This document shows, piece after piece, positions 1 to 11,775 of a DNA stretch of 64,000 nt. Numbering within the stretch: the stretch's first letter is position 1; each line of letters opens with the position of its first letter. The notes under the pieces were generated by a model. That model made no database searches, was not told the DNA's origin, and worked only from the letters and a program-made list of their open reading frames with translations. Source of the DNA: Archegozetes longisetosus (lineage: Eukaryota > Arthropoda > Arachnida > Sarcoptiformes > Trhypochthoniidae). Position numbers and translations under genes: made by a program. The stretch is from the NCBI GenBank assembly GCA_018873245.2, contig JAEMBT020000009.1:16921794-16985793 (forward strand). Direction: 5' to 3'.

Positions 1-355
1 TAATATGGAGACCGTCTCGAAGACTAATGAGCGCGTCATAAAACCATGTATTTTTCGTGGGCTCTGTTTTTATATTGCATGCAGGCTTCAAACTACAAAT
101 ATATCTGAAACCCAATTTATTCCTTTTTTGTTCATTTACAATTTTCATAACGACGTCAGGATGTTTGGGACAATACGGAGCAGGAGTCGCTCTGGTAGGT
201 AAAATTCCTGATAATTGACAATATCTAAGCGCGTCTGACTCTGTTTTGATTTTATCCTTAAAATTGGAAACTGTTAGCTCATTATAGAAGGAATTGAGAA
301 ACTCCTCGTCTGAAAGGGCGCCCTGTCGCCGCTCCTGACTCCTGAGTCTCATCAT
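1..355 (-). CDS. Merlin/ISXO2-class transposase, N-terminal part cut by window edge
   Basis: This is the first ~118 codons of the transposase found complete at 31,858-32,838, starting with tandem ATG codons at 355. It contains the N-terminal cysteine-bearing segment but not the catalytic core, which lies left of the window. It shows that another reversed S block begins before base 1. Confidence 0.85.
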   Translation of the reverse strand, partial: MMRLRSQERRQGALSDEEFLNSFYNELTVSNFKDKIKTESDALRYCQLSGILPTRATPAPYCPKHPDVVMKIVNEQKRNKLGFRYICSLKPACNIKTEPTKNTWFYDALISLRDGLHI

Positions 356-1303
356 TTTCGTTACTACAGAGTTTCGACTCTCTTATTACAATAACAATGA
401 AATAAACACGTCGCTCTCGGAATGTTAGACATGAAATATTGAGCAAAAAATCTGAGGCAATAACTCATTCTTTTATGTACGACAAACTGAAATTAAAAAT
501 CCACAGTAAAAATGTTAAAATCATAAGTTGTGCACGTATTGAAGGTGCACTACGTAGTAATAGGACTGAGAAATATTATTTTCTAACGCATATAGCTAAT
601 AAACGTACAGAAAGTTTTAGACTAAAAATGAAATCACTAAAAGCCAATTTTGCAAAACAGTTTGCGATATAATGCGGCTTGTAACATAAGGCGCGATATT
701 ACTTATATCAAAAGTACTTGGCAAATTTTCGCAAGGCAAAGTTAACATATGTGAAGATTTTTCCCGCTATGAAAGGAGCTTTTATAATCTTTGGAGATCT
801 TTAAATAGTTAATCTTAAGCACACGTAATAATAAATTTGTGATTATATCTAACACTATTTCTATTGCTTTAAAATTGTTTATACAGTTATAGCTGTTTCT
901 GAAACACCAAGCCATAAAACTGATCACGATTTTAATACTAGCCATATAACAGAAACACTAAACAGGATCATTGATTCAAGTTATAATGAAATTATAAAAT
1001 AAGGAACTTATTTTGCAGACTGATACAATATATATTTACAATTGCCGGCACGTTCGATAGTATGTCATGGAGTAGGAAGGCAAAATTGATTTCCAGCTAG
1101 AAAATAATAATTTTTTTCGTCTATGTGAAAATTGTCGTATTGAACACCGACTGGATTAAACGAATTCTGGTTTCCTTCGATCGAATTTAAAACTTGTAGA
1201 CTACATGAAGAAGCGAATGAAAACATAATTGGCTTCCATGATTTCAGTGTACGATATATTATATTATATATTATATAATATATATTATGCCATACATTAA
1301 ATC
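356..1303. other. Transposase upstream region, no gene supported
   Basis: AT-rich sequence between the transposase start and the first TATA palindrome, repeated at 30,907-31,857, 42,115-43,065 and 43,455-44,404. A 77-codon ORF at 439-672 is open only in this copy because other copies differ by single-base homopolymer changes. A short AT palindrome (TATAATATATTA type) lies at about 1,255-1,290. Confidence 0.6.
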
Positions 1304-1692
1304 TCTTCACTCCGCGTCAGTCGTCTGCTAAGGTAGAACTCCTTCTACATTCTTCTATGGACAAGGAGTGAAAGAGTCGCGCGCGAAGCTGCACCTGCTT
1401 ATATATGCAGTTTGACGGTATTAACGTACACGATGATATTAACGTTTTAAGTAAACGATAACTTTGTGCACAAGTTAACGATAATATCGATCTATCTCAG
1501 TTCTCGAATGACGTCGAACCAATCACAAAGCAGAGAATCGTTTTATTAACAAATTATCGTCGTCACGTTAATATTGTCAAACTGCCTATATAAGCAGGTA
1601 TAGCTTCGCGCGCGACTCTTTCACTCCTTGTCCATAGAAGGAGAAGGTAGAAGGAGTTCTACCTTAGCAGACGACTGACGCGGAGTGAAGAG
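1304..1692. promoter_or_regulatory. 389-bp palindrome with TATA boxes in both directions
   Basis: Arms of ~110 bp (outer ends TCTTCACTCCGCGTCAG and its complement) flank a ~160-bp centre. Each arm has TATATAAG pointing outward, at 1,398-1,405 on minus and 1,587-1,594 on plus. A CCAATCA box lies at 1,519-1,525. About 30 bp past each TATA is CTCTTTCACTCC, a plausible initiation region. The predicted transcript soon contains a hairpin, AAGGTAGAA-GGAG-TTCTACCTT (1,644-1,665 on plus). The layout suggests a divergent promoter or foldback element; transcription is inferred. Confidence 0.5.
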
Positions 1693-2640
1693 AGATATAT
1701 ATATTGTGTAATAAATCATGTATACTATATATAATACATATATAATAAAGGGGATCATAGAAGCCAATTTTATCTCGTACCTATTCGCGTCTTTATGTAG
1801 CCCTAAAGTTTTGAAATAAATTCGCTTGAAGGAAATATTCTTTTCGAGTCTGAAATTTCATGAGTTTGAAGAGATAACTCTTGGCTAGCTGACTGTCTAT
1901 ACTGCTGACAGCTCATTGTAGGAGAGAGAAAGGGCGACGCGGATTACAGAGATTTATGTATTCATGTGTAATGCATATTGTTAAATATTTTTATAATATA
2001 CAATATATATACATAATTATATATATATAATTATGCATATATTATGTTATATATATACATATATATAATTTCATGTCCTAGGATTGTAGAATTGATGTTT
2101 ATTTTAAAATCATTTACCTCTTTGTGTTTTGCAAGTTTTGAAACATATTCGATCGAAGGAAATATTTTTTTCGAGTCTGAAATTTCATGAGTTTGTAGAA
2201 CATAACTCTGCGCTAAGTGACTGCCTATACTATCGTTAGATCATAGTTGTAGAGAGAGAAACAGATAAAGGCCGACGCAAATCTTAGAGATGTATATATT
2301 CGTCTATATTGCATATTGTACAATATAATTACATACACGGTTTTACAAATTAAACCTATTTGCCTCTGTGTGTAATTTATAATTTGTGAAACAAATTGGA
2401 TTTAAGGGAAATCTTTTATGCTCCTCTAGAGCAGGTTGTTTGGTGTAGATCGACTCATCGTTTCATGTAGTTTACAAAATTTGATATAAAATTAATAGGA
2501 GAAAGTTCTTCAAGACAATATTTTACATAAGCAGACAAAAAAGAACAATCCTTGTAGCTGCAAAATTTTACAGATAGAGCAGAGAGAAATTTTTTTTCAA
2601 GTAAGAAATATATTTTTAATTATTGTGGCACTAACGATAT
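1693..2640. repeat. Diverged ~300-bp repeat units
   Basis: At least three related units, at about 1,755-1,980, 2,090-2,330 and 2,340-2,560. They share GTTTTGAAACAAATTCGATCG-like sequence, GAGTCTGAAATTTCATGAG, GACTGxCTATACT and GGCGACGCGGA, separated by TATA-rich dinucleotide tracts. No open frame runs through them. Mirror: 29,560-30,515. Confidence 0.7.
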
Positions 2641-2990
2641 TATCGTAAAATATACTCTTGCAGTCTAGAGTGAGAGTCGCGCACGACCTACTTAATATCT
2701 ACGGCCAGTAACTATATTAATAGATAAACTAATGACACTAACGTGCACGAATTAACAATACTCATTTGCATAAGTTAACGCTAATATCGATTCATCTCTA
2801 TTCTCAACTGACGTCTAACCAATCACAAAGCAGAGAATCGTTCTATTACTAAATTATCGTCTAAACATTAATATCGTCAAACTCCTATACAAGCAGGTAT
2901 AGCTTCGCGCGTGACTCTTTCACTCCTTGTCCATAGAAGGAGAAGGTAGAAGGAGTTCTACCTTAGCAGAAGGCCGACGCGGATTGAAGA
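2641..2990. promoter_or_regulatory. Second, diverged TATA-type palindrome
   Basis: Related to 1,304-1,692: CCAATCACAAAGCAGAGAATCGTT, AAGCAGGTATAGCTTCGCGCG and the GAAGGTAGAAGGAGTTCTACCTT hairpin are kept on the right side. The left side is degenerate (GTCGCGCACGACC, no clear TATA). This copy is one-sided, so if it is a promoter only the plus direction is well preserved. Confidence 0.4.
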
Positions 2991-3660
2991 GATATAATAT
3001 ATATTGGGTAATATATGATATATATGATGAATGGGTTTATAGAATCCAATTTTATCTTGAACCTATTCGTCTATGTAGTTTGCAAGTTTTGAAACAAATT
3101 CGATCGAGGGAAATAATTTTTTCTAGTGAAACTTTGAGTTTGAAAAAGATAACTCTGAGCAAAGTGAATGTCTATACTGCCGTCAGTTCATTGTAGGAGA
3201 AAGGGCGACGCGGAGCGTAGAGATGTATTCATGTTTAATGCATATTGTACAATATATATATGTGTGTGTATGATGTATATATAATTTCATGAACCAGGAT
3301 TGTAAGAACCAAGATTATTTTAAACTTAGTTTCCTCTTTATTTAGTTTACAAGTTTTGAAACAAATTCGATCGAGGGAAATCTATATTTCACGAGATTGA
3401 AAAATGTAAATCTGAGCTAGGCGACTATCTATACTATCACCAGTACATAGTTGTAGAGAGCTTGGGAAATGCCGACGCAGAGTGCAGGGATTCATACGTG
3501 AGTTTATAATGCATATTCTATAATGTTTATATGATATATATATAATTTCATTAATCGAGATTGTAGGAACCAAATGTTTTAAATTTATTCGTCTTATGCG
3601 GTTTATAAATTGGGAAAAGTCGAAGGGAAACATTTTTACTTCTCTAGGCAACTGATTTAC
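2991..3660. repeat. Two further diverged ~300-bp repeat units
   Basis: Units at about 3,040-3,290 and 3,290-3,560 repeat the GTTTTGAAACAAATTCGATCGAGGGAAAT block, the CTATACT block and a GACGCGGAG or GACGCAGAG block. They belong to the family at 1,755-2,560. Mirror: 28,545-29,210. Confidence 0.7.
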
Positions 3661-4350
3661 CTAGCCAAAATTCTTAGACAATTCAGTCGGCATCTGGAGA
3701 ATTCATCTTATTTTTAACTTATGTCTCAATGCGTTCTACAAATTTTTATTTCAAACGAATCAAGTAAATTATTTTCCAGTCGACGTTTAAAACAAATTTT
3801 AACTATTCCTGCACAAACCGATATCGACAGTAGTATTTCTCATGTTTCAGTTATCACAATAAGTTACCAATTTCAGAAAATATTGGTTTAATGATCCTGG
3901 ACATTGCACAATATTTATATACGTTCGATATTATTGGTACTATCGCTTGTGAATCTTTGGACAAAATTTAGTTCAGTCTTCGAATCGAAATTATTCTTTC
4001 GATTCGTTACAAAATTTGTATGTCTCACTTATGCATGAATAGTTTTAAAATAAATTTAATCGATTCCAAGTTAAAGAATATCTATGGACTTTCATTTTTA
4101 GATATGCTACTTGTCTAAAAGAGCTCAAGACATTCTGTTTCAGTTTATTCTAAAACTTGTATGTTTTACATATAGAGAATTGGTCGAGATTTAATTAAGC
4201 AAACTTAAAGAATGCCTATGAATTTCAATTTCTAGACATTCTATTTGTCTAAAAGAGCGTAAAACATATGGATTCAGTTTGTTTCATACTTGTAAGTTTC
4301 ATTTGGAGACGAACTGAAAATTAAGTTGGATTCAATGATCTCTATCATTA
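3661..4350. repeat. AT-rich spacer ending in two ~150-bp repeats
   Basis: No gene seen. From about 4,070 two tandem units share TTAAAGAATxxCTATGxAxTTTCA, a TAGAxAT block and TTGTCTAAAAGAGC, followed by CAGTTT and ACTTGTAxGTTT. Mirror: 27,850-28,545. Confidence 0.55.
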
Positions 4351-4379
4351 TATAATATATATTTTGCAACATACATTAT

Positions 4380-4665
4380 ATCTGTTCACTCCGCGTCAGT
4401 CCTCTGCTAAGGTAGAACTCCTTCTGCCTTCTCCTTCTATGGATAAGGAGTGAAAGAGTCGCGCGCGAAGCTGTACCTACTTATATAGGCAAATTGACGA
4501 TATTAACGATAATAAAACGATTCTCTGCTTTGTGATTGGTTCTACACCAGTCGAGAATAGAGACGGATCGATAATGTCGTTAATTTCTGCACGTTAATGT
4601 CGCCAAATTGCTTATTTAAGCGGGTATAGCGCTCTACTTCTTGTTCATAGAAGGAAAAAATAGAT
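4380..4665. promoter_or_regulatory. Third TATA-type palindrome copy
   Basis: The left arm retains CACTCCGCGTCAG, the CTTCTGCCTTCTCC block, GTCGCGCGCGAAGC and an outward TATATAAG on minus. The right arm is eroded (GCTTATTTAAGCGGG, no canonical TATA). The ATTGGT box keeps its position. Mirror: 27,540-27,825. Confidence 0.4.
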
Positions 4666-4824
4666 TTCGTTTTGCATTACATTAATTTCGACGGGTTTTA
4701 GAGTGTGATGAAAACTTGAAAAGTTGGCAAAACGACATGGGAACTCCTCCTATGGATGTAGACTTGCAAAATTTGGGTGTTCGAGCTGTAGTAGTGAAGG
4801 AGAGAGAACGATATCGTTCGGTTC

Positions 4825-4985
4825 GGATATATCTCGGGAACCACTTGACATAATTGGCCAGCTGAGGTATCAATATGTTCGGCTCAAAGAACTGAATCCA
4901 ATGATGTATCACATTCGGGGGTGGGAGGTCAAAAACCCCCTTAGACCCATTAGCCCGGATTCACCCTATTCTTTGAACTGTTCAG
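4825..4985. repeat. Dispersed repeat ending TTAGACCCATTAGCCC
   Basis: Contains CTGAATCCAATGATGTATCACATTCGG followed by TTAGACCCATTAGCCCGGATTCACCC. The same pair of blocks occurs at 33,130-33,245 and its mirrors and, diverged, reversed and outside the palindromes, at 61,915-62,070. Mirror: 27,218-27,378. No coding role seen. Confidence 0.65.
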
Positions 4986-5112
4986 TATGAGAAAATTTAA
5001 CAAAAGATTTGAAAGAATTTTTCCTATTTTCATATTGTTTTAGATTCTTTAAATTGAATGGATTCTTATTCTTAGATTCATAATTGAAAAGAATTATATC
5101 ACTAAAACATAC

Positions 5113-5416
5113 TTATTTTGAATAATAATTTTTTCTTGAATTTTTGATTAAATCTAAACAATGATCAAAAGTGAAAACTTCATGTTCTCTATAGAATTTT
5201 CGACTAATTATGCCATGTAATGAGTTGCAACTCATATACGTATGCCCTACTTTGAGATACTTTAAAATGATTTTCTCCTGAACAATATTTTTTATCATTT
5301 ATAATTTTGACTAAATTAGCAAATAAAGACCAATTGCGGTTTTGCGAAGCACAATTATCTGACCAAATTATTACATGTTTAGTATCTTTGCAATATTCTG
5401 TATTTAAAAACATCAA
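5113..5416 (-). pseudogene. DUF7869-like transposon protein fragment, frameshifted
   Basis: Two overlapping frames encode one protein fragment: the first has IIWSDNCASQNRNWSLF, the second IILKYLKVGHTYMSCNSLHG. An SDNC..QN segment followed by a K(F/Y)L..GHT segment is typical of the DUF7869-type domain found in transposon-associated animal proteins. The frame changes at an A-run near 5,290. No start or remaining domain is seen, so this is a decayed piece. The assignment rests on memory of the motif pair. Confidence 0.55.
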
Positions 5417-5643
5417 TATGAAGTTAATATGTTCTCGAGAATTCTTTTCAATTTGGATATCATTTGATAAAAAGCAGAATGATTGTGAATTCTTCTATTT
5501 CACAGAGCGTCTGATTTAAAGTGTTTATTCTTGACCGGAAATCATTCCTTTATTTCAAGTCTCGGAAGCGAAAATATTTTCTGTGCATAATCATATAATC
5601 AATTTATTATTAATCGGAACTTGTCGATTAACATTACATTATA

Positions 5644-6879
5644 CTATTCAAAAACATCGCATATTTCTCGGCAAAAAAATTCAAGTTTACTCACATAGGA
5701 TATAAAATTTTGTTCATTCCTAATATCAATTGGTAACGAATTAAATAGCTTAATAGCATATACAAAGAAACTTTTATCACATAAATTAATTCTTGTATTA
5801 ATGTTTAATATAACTAAGCCGTTACGATTATTATCAGTGATAAAGAAATTTTTCCAATGCTCAAGCATGTTATTATGATTATAAATAGATTTAAAAACAT
5901 ATTTTAAAATACACAAATCAGTTCTTAATTGAAGTGGTTTTAAATTTAATAGTTTGAGTCTGTCCTTGTAACCTAAATTATAATAACCCATTTTACAGCA
6001 TATAAACTTTTTTATTCGCTTTTGAATTCGTTCAATACTATCAATTTGATTATTTGACTGAATCCAACATATATTACAATAATCTATAAGAGGCAAGATA
6101 TATGACTTATAAAGTCTCAAAAATACAGTGTAATTTCCATTTTCACAAATTCTTTTCAAAACAGACCACTTTCTAAAACAATTATCGATAATATAGTCAA
6201 CATGACTATTAAAACTTAACTTATTGTCTAAGACAATACCCAAATATTTATGATTTTCTTTAGTAGAAATGATATTGCCGTTGATTTTATACGACGGCAA
6301 ATCAAGCTGTCGTTTAAAAGTAAATCTTAAATGAACAGATTTATCAGAATTTAGTTTAATATTGTTATTTTTACTCCACCCATGAGTTAGATTTATGTCA
6401 GTCTGCAATAAATTTATATCATTTGCACTATAAATCAATTTTAAAATAGCTGTATCGTCAGCATACTGATAACTTTAGAAGATTTTACAACATTTGGAAT
6501 ATCTTTCATATACAAATTAAACAACAGTGGACTACATATACCTCCCTGTGTCACTCCAGAAGTCACAATAGATTTACAAGACTTAGTATTATTATAAGTT
6601 AAAATTGCTCTCTATCATACAATAGACTTTCAATAATTTTAATAAACTGTCCTCTAATACCTAAGTTATATAGACCCTCTAATAATGTTGCAAAATCTAC
6701 ATTATCAAAAGCAGCAGAAAAATCAAGAAATATTACATCAATACATAATACAAGATAGTTATTGAAGCCCATAGTTAAATCATATATTAAATCAATTAGT
6801 AAATGCATTGTACTCAAACCTGCTTTAAAGCCATATTGATTAGGAGGAACTATACTAGTAATATAGTTGTAGCGGTTCT
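5644..6879 (-). pseudogene. 5'-truncated non-LTR (LINE) reverse transcriptase
   Basis: The fragment begins in the RT fingers (PPNQYGFKAGLSTMH), then has the first catalytic aspartate in LDFSAAFDNVD, the VTQGGICSPLLFNLYM motif and YADD. A single-base break just before YADD splits the frame near 6,440, and a shortened T-run near 6,599 adds another break in this arm. The following 264-codon frame carries HKYLGIVLDNKLSF and the thumb/C-terminal region. No endonuclease or ORF1 is present; the Jockey/CR1/I group is likely. The 5' truncation abuts a palindrome. Confidence 0.85.
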
Positions 6880-7085
6880 GAGACAAGTACGAGTCTATAA
6901 ATCGTCTCAGAATCCCAAAAAAACTATGAAAATTACAAAAAAATACCAAATTTTTAAAATGCATTTTCTAGACAGTACGAGAAGTACGAGGCTAAGAATA
7001 CATTTTAAAAATTTGGTATTTTTTTGTAATTTTCATAGTTTTTTTGGGATTTTGAGACGATTTATAGACTCGTACTTGTCCCAGT
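6880..7085. repeat. ~205-bp palindrome between LINE and F-BAR gene
   Basis: Arms read from GAGACAAGTACGAGTCTATAAATCGTCTCA inward to AAATACCAAATTTTTAAAATG, with a ~45-bp centre containing CAGTACGAGAAGTACGAGG. The end of the recognisable LINE coincides with its edge. Mirror: 25,120-25,322. Confidence 0.8.
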
Positions 7086-7260
7086 ATTTTAGGAGACCAG
7101 AAAGCTTTGAAAATTACAAAAATACATTTTGAAAATGTGCACAATACGAATCTATACTACATGTGAAAATCCTAAAAAAATATGAAAATATCTCAAATAT
7201 ATACATTTTTTCATCAAAACAAATCGGACAATAAAAAAATGAAAATATATTTCTTATTCT

Positions 7261-9062
7261 TTAAACCAAATCTTTCTTAACAATATCCAAAGCCCTCTTT
7301 CTTGCAATTATCCCAATTTGTGCGTTTGTATTCTCATTACTCAATGTATTTAAAGCTTCAATTTCTTGTTCGTAATGATTCATAAGTCGTCTTTTATCGT
7401 GTATTTCTTTTTGAGATTCATTTAGTTTTAACTGTAATTCTGACTCTCTGTAAGAGAAAGTCTATGAATAAGTTTTTTTTGGTTAAGACATTAAATAAAA
7501 GCTTGAAATGACCTCTTTTTCAATGAGTCAATAGTGAATATGTCAATTACTAATTGATTTGGTTTAAGGGCTCCAATAAAATCTTCCAGTAATTTGTCAT
7601 TAAAATTAATATTGATTGGAGGCAATAATTGTTTAGACAATCTTCCTCTTAAGTCCCCATAAATGTTAGATTTAATCATGTTTTCCACATTATGTCTTAA
7701 TTGGTTTTGTAATTTTCTATATTTATCTTGTGTTAAATCAGTCTTTTCGACATATTTTATGAGAATATTATTCCATTTCTCTCCTATATATTAAGTTTAA
7801 AAAAAGCATAAGAAATAAGATTTTTTTTATCAAAATTGACAACATTTTGACAGTTAATGAATACCTGAATCCATAAGTAGTAGTTCGTGATATGATATTA
7901 AGTTTGGAATCAATAACAGCCGGAAGTCTTTTTCGTAATGTTTGGTTTCATTTGTGATCAAACAATATTCATTATGTAAAAGGTGTAGTTTTTGGCATAA
8001 TTTTTTATATCGTTTCTTTGTTTCCGTAAACTTTCTTTGAACTTTTCCGGCAACTGAAGAATTGTCTGATTTTTTTGGGAGTCGCAAATATATGTCTTCG
8101 TATTTAGTTTTAGTACTTTTATAACTCGATAAACATTTTTGATATTCAGACTGAGTCTTTTGAGCCGATTTCAGAAGCTTTTTGAAGGGAAAAAAGTTTT
8201 TAAAATCAGACTTAATAACTATAATTCAACTTAAGAGAGCATAATCTACTGAAAAAATAAAATTGAAAGCCAAAAAAACCATTACAGTTAAACCCGTTTA
8301 TAACTGACTCGGTTACAACGAATTGCTCTTATAACAAATCAAATTGTTTTCACTAATCGGATAGATTTCTTTATAAATTAATCGGTTATAAAGAAAACTC
8401 ACTTTTAACAAACGCATCTGTCCACACACTAACCTCTTCGTTATAAACGGGTTTAACTCTATGTAGAGATACAAATAAAAACTCATTAGAGAGAAAACAC
8501 AGAGAATCAATTTCTCGCTTTAAAACTAGAACCACAAACTTGGTAATCAATTAGGAAGACAAAGACAATGTCATCAACTATTTTCAAATCAAAATAAGAG
8601 TTTCTCCGTTGCTATTGATATAACTGTTGATTTATTTAAAAAAGTTTTAGTTTAAATAAGATTTTATGTAAGAGAATAGCTTTGAAAAAGTAAAATAAGA
8701 GAATGAAACTAACGGTATCTAATTTGTTACTATATTTGTTGTGTTCTTCGATTAATGCTTTCTGAAACCAATTCATCCATGAGTTCAAGTACTTCATGAG
8801 TCAACTCTTCAGCACTAGAGTTAACTAATTTACTAAAGGCTTCCATTTGATTAGCGATAGCCGTCCAAACTTTACCGATATTTGTTTTTGCAATTTCATC
8901 ACTAAAATTACACCTTTTTGCACAAGAACTTATCTGAAGGAGATTTGTTGCGTAATCGCGATCTAATTTAATCCTCATATTAATGCATTGCCGAATGTGT
9001 TCTAGAAGTTTTAGTTCTTCTTCTTGAAGATTCAAAACTTTTTCCATCGCTGAATAACCCAT
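7261..9062 (-). pseudogene. Fes/Fer-type F-BAR gene fragment, left-arm copy
   Basis: Mirror of the copy at 23,139-24,940, where the exon structure is described. Exons here: 8,730-9,062, about 7,865-8,219, 7,513-7,783 and 7,261-7,447. All proposed splice sites are conserved. No SH2 or kinase exons follow; the next sequence is a palindrome and a LINE. Confidence 0.75.
8285..8459. mobile_element. Pogo-like MITE in F-BAR intron (left arm)
   Basis: A 175-bp element with ~20-bp terminal inverted repeats CAGTTAAACCCGTTTATAAC, flanked by TA. Internal GTTATAACGAA and GGTTATAAAG blocks repeat the terminal motif. The TIR and TA duplication fit the Tc1/mariner-pogo group; no coding capacity. Confidence 0.7.
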
Positions 9063-10589
9063 TTCTAAATTTGATGATTAACCTATTTTTTTATCACACT
9101 TTTTAAAATTCATGAAAAAACAAGAACTCAATTAACTTTTAAAAATTTTTCGCTAAATTTCGTAATTTCTATTTTCGAGATAAAAATCGTAAAATAAATT
9201 TGTTTCCATAATATCACAGTTATAACAAAAATTTCTCACTTTTTGATGTGAATCCTTTTAAATGTTCACCTTTTCATTGAGCAAACATAATGACAAAACT
9301 AAAAATTTTCTATATTTACTCTTCAAGAGCTGTGTTATGCAATTCTATCTTTAGATTCTATAATTAAATGGCAGCTGTTAGTCATTGGGCTCACAAAAAA
9401 CTAATGCTAAGCTATAGATTTAAATCTAGAGTCGGAAGACATATATTTCTCGCACTCAAAGGATTCATTTGTTACGCTTTAAAAGAATATTTCATCATAC
9501 AATTGAAGACAAATTTTTTGAATAAAGAGAAGGCAGACAAAGAGAATTGTTGTAGAAGTTCTTGTTTAGAATTTTGATGTTTTTAAACTCTGTAAACTTA
9601 GAATTCATTTGAACACAAATAGACTAACTCTCAATTGAGATTTTGTGGAATTTAAGTATTAACAATAAATTTAAACAACTTTTTCAATGATTTAACTTTA
9701 ATCAAGACTTTAATTAAATAAATATTTGTTTTGGAGAAAGTAAAATTTTTTTAAATTTAAGGTTAAAAAGTATGTGTTTTGAATTATCCCTAACAATTAT
9801 ATTATATTTTATTGATGAATATTATCTTTAAATCATAATTTAGAGAAATATGATTTCACACAAATTTTTCATTACATTTTTGAACATAGCTTATCATTTG
9901 AATCTCAAAATTGAATACTTTTAAACGTCAGAACAAGTTTCAAATAACTGTGAAGTGAAAAGAGTACGCGATTTGTTTGACCTCATTTACTCTTTGAAAA
10001 CTTTTTTTAACCCATTCAACTTTACAAGTATCACAATGAGATATGAATTTGAACCTTACAGTTTGAGGCCATTGGACTCAATAAAATTGCCCCAATTATT
10101 TGAAAACAGGAGATATTGCAAGAAAATTTAAACACCTCCTTATAGTTATGCTAACTCAAACGCACGACCTTCCCCCTAAAGTCCACCCAACATAGTAAAA
10201 CCTTTAAAATGCAAAGCCCTCCAAGGAAAAAGTCAGTCCTTACCCATATGTATATTAAGTAACTTAACTAATAAAGTACTTAGAACATATACTCTGTGAG
10301 GAGACATTCATTTTATATTGCGAAATTGGAGGTCCCACCGAGATTAAAGTGAATAGCTTGGTCTCTTTCATTTTCTTCTCAACTCTTGTGCTGGTCGAAG
10401 CAGTAAAAAGGAGAAACTGTCTGTCGCAGTTCGAGAGCTGTTCATAAGAAGTTAGGTCGTTTGTTTTTTGTTGGAGCAAAAAACGAAAGTGGTATTGAAC
10501 CGATTGAAGCTCTGGTGCCGTTATCAACAGTGATAACTGGATCTGTTTGTCGCGACTCCAGTGTTGTGGTGGTTGATGGTAGTGTTGTC
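9063..10589. other. Flank of F-BAR gene and upstream part of retroelement 5' end
   Basis: No protein homology recognised. A 69-codon ORF at 9,368-9,577 (plus) is open in this arm only; the right arm differs in a T-run. AATAAA lies at 10,269-10,274. The part from about 10,140 to 10,590 probably belongs to the 5' end of the retroelement because it is contiguous with its leader, but LTR ends could not be fixed. Mirror: 21,612-23,138. Confidence 0.4.
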
Positions 10590-10903
10590 GGATCGTGGTC
10601 AACGCAATTAAAGTGTGCCTCTTCACAGAGCGTAAAGGTAAGAACTCATTTTAGTTAGCGTGCACTTACTTGTTAATTTAGTTTAAGTTGAGGTAGTGTT
10701 CTCGAAACAAAATAAGAAAGAGTAGACTAACCCCTACCCGGAAACAGAGACTCAAACCCGCGCTAGATTCGGGAAGCCTCTCGGGAGTTATAGGGGAAAT
10801 GACGGTCTCGTTAGAGGATGTACGGCGTGTTGTTAGTGATGCAGTAACAGGGGGTTTAGGTACTTTAGGAACCCTCAAGTTAGATAAATATGATGGCCGC
10901 ATA
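10590..10903 (+). mobile_element. Truncated retroelement 5' leader and first ~34 gag codons (left arm)
   Basis: Matches the loop element's leader at 20,105-20,420 almost base for base; one substitution is visible next to the gag start. The gag start at 10,799 begins MTVSLEDVRRVV and the match stops after KYDGR. A GGTAAGAAC motif in the leader at about 10,635 looks like a 5' splice site, as expected for a spliced env message, but splicing is inferred. Confidence 0.75.
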
Positions 10904-11775
10904 TTTTCATATGTTCATAATAATAATTTTTTGTTGTTTAAAATTTTAGTCATTTTGAAGGATAATTTAAGTAAAAATCAGGAATTATGGGTAACTTTGT
11001 AGTAGATGGTGAAGTGCGCTAGCCCCGGCATATTGTATACTACTGAGATGTTTAGCTAAATAATACTTATAAAGTGTTTTACGACAAGAACAAGTTATTT
11101 TTGGGAATGATTTTTCTTTATTTTTTGAGTAGTATTCATATTTACACGATGAAAACTTAGATTCATTCCAAAATGAGAAGTGTCTCACAAAGAAAATTGC
11201 CAAAAATGATTAGTAGCGCAATTAACGACAAAAACCTACCAATGATTTTACTATGGCAAAAATTGGAGCTATTCTCTCATATTTGAAATAGTTATTCGGC
11301 ATCAATTTTTAATTTTTCTGTAAAAAATGACTTTCAAAGAGAGCCTACACACCAATGCTTTTCAACCATGTATTTTTTGTTTTGAATAACGAATACTACA
11401 AAGTTGTATAAAAGTGTAATATTTTCCCGTTCTTTGAACGGGTCAAATCTCTAATGTAAATATATATTTAAATGCAAGTGATGGCATGTCTTTAGAATAT
11501 ATTGAATTAGATGTATCTAAATTGAACGAAATTCGATTACTATATTCCCGGTGATGGTTTAGTTGGTTTAATAACACCGCAACATTTTTTTAATGATATA
11601 TCCCCAGCTATATTATCTTTTGTACCAATATTTTGTATTATTTAAAAATTAATCCATTTTATTTAAATATTCAATATTATTTTCCCACAAAGTATCGTAA
11701 CCAATTAATGAAAAATTTGCACATTGAAGTTTCTAAATATATAATAATTGAAACTTGTAATAACATGTTATGCAA
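10904..11775. other. 870-bp unidentified spacer with one coding-like stretch
   Basis: Present in both P1 arms between the truncated leader and the loop. At 11,454-11,643 (plus) two frames joined by a one-base shift read MSLEYIELDVSKLNEIR and then YYIPGDGLVGLITPQHFF, which look like one decayed protein segment. I do not recognise it. The remainder shows nothing. Mirror: 20,429-21,297. Confidence 0.4.

Noticed and set aside
439..672. 77-codon ORF upstream of the transposase, faintly FLYWCH-like
   Set aside because: Open only in this copy. The three other copies carry single-base homopolymer changes that break it, and the cysteine/histidine pattern is incomplete.
2927..3196. 89-codon ORF in the repeat field
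   Set aside because: Lies across diverged repeats and a palindrome arm and is not kept among repeat copies.
7261..9062. A complete Fes/Fer kinase
   Set aside because: No SH2 or kinase motif is present anywhere in the window on either strand.
9368..9577. 69-codon ORF (MAAVSHWAHKKLML...)
   Set aside because: Broken by one base in the mirror copy, with no convincing domain; an SFI1-like WxxxKK resemblance is too weak.
10461..10658. ORF in the retroelement 5' end
   Set aside because: Overlaps leader sequence and an opposite-strand ORF; the composition is that of a noncoding leader.
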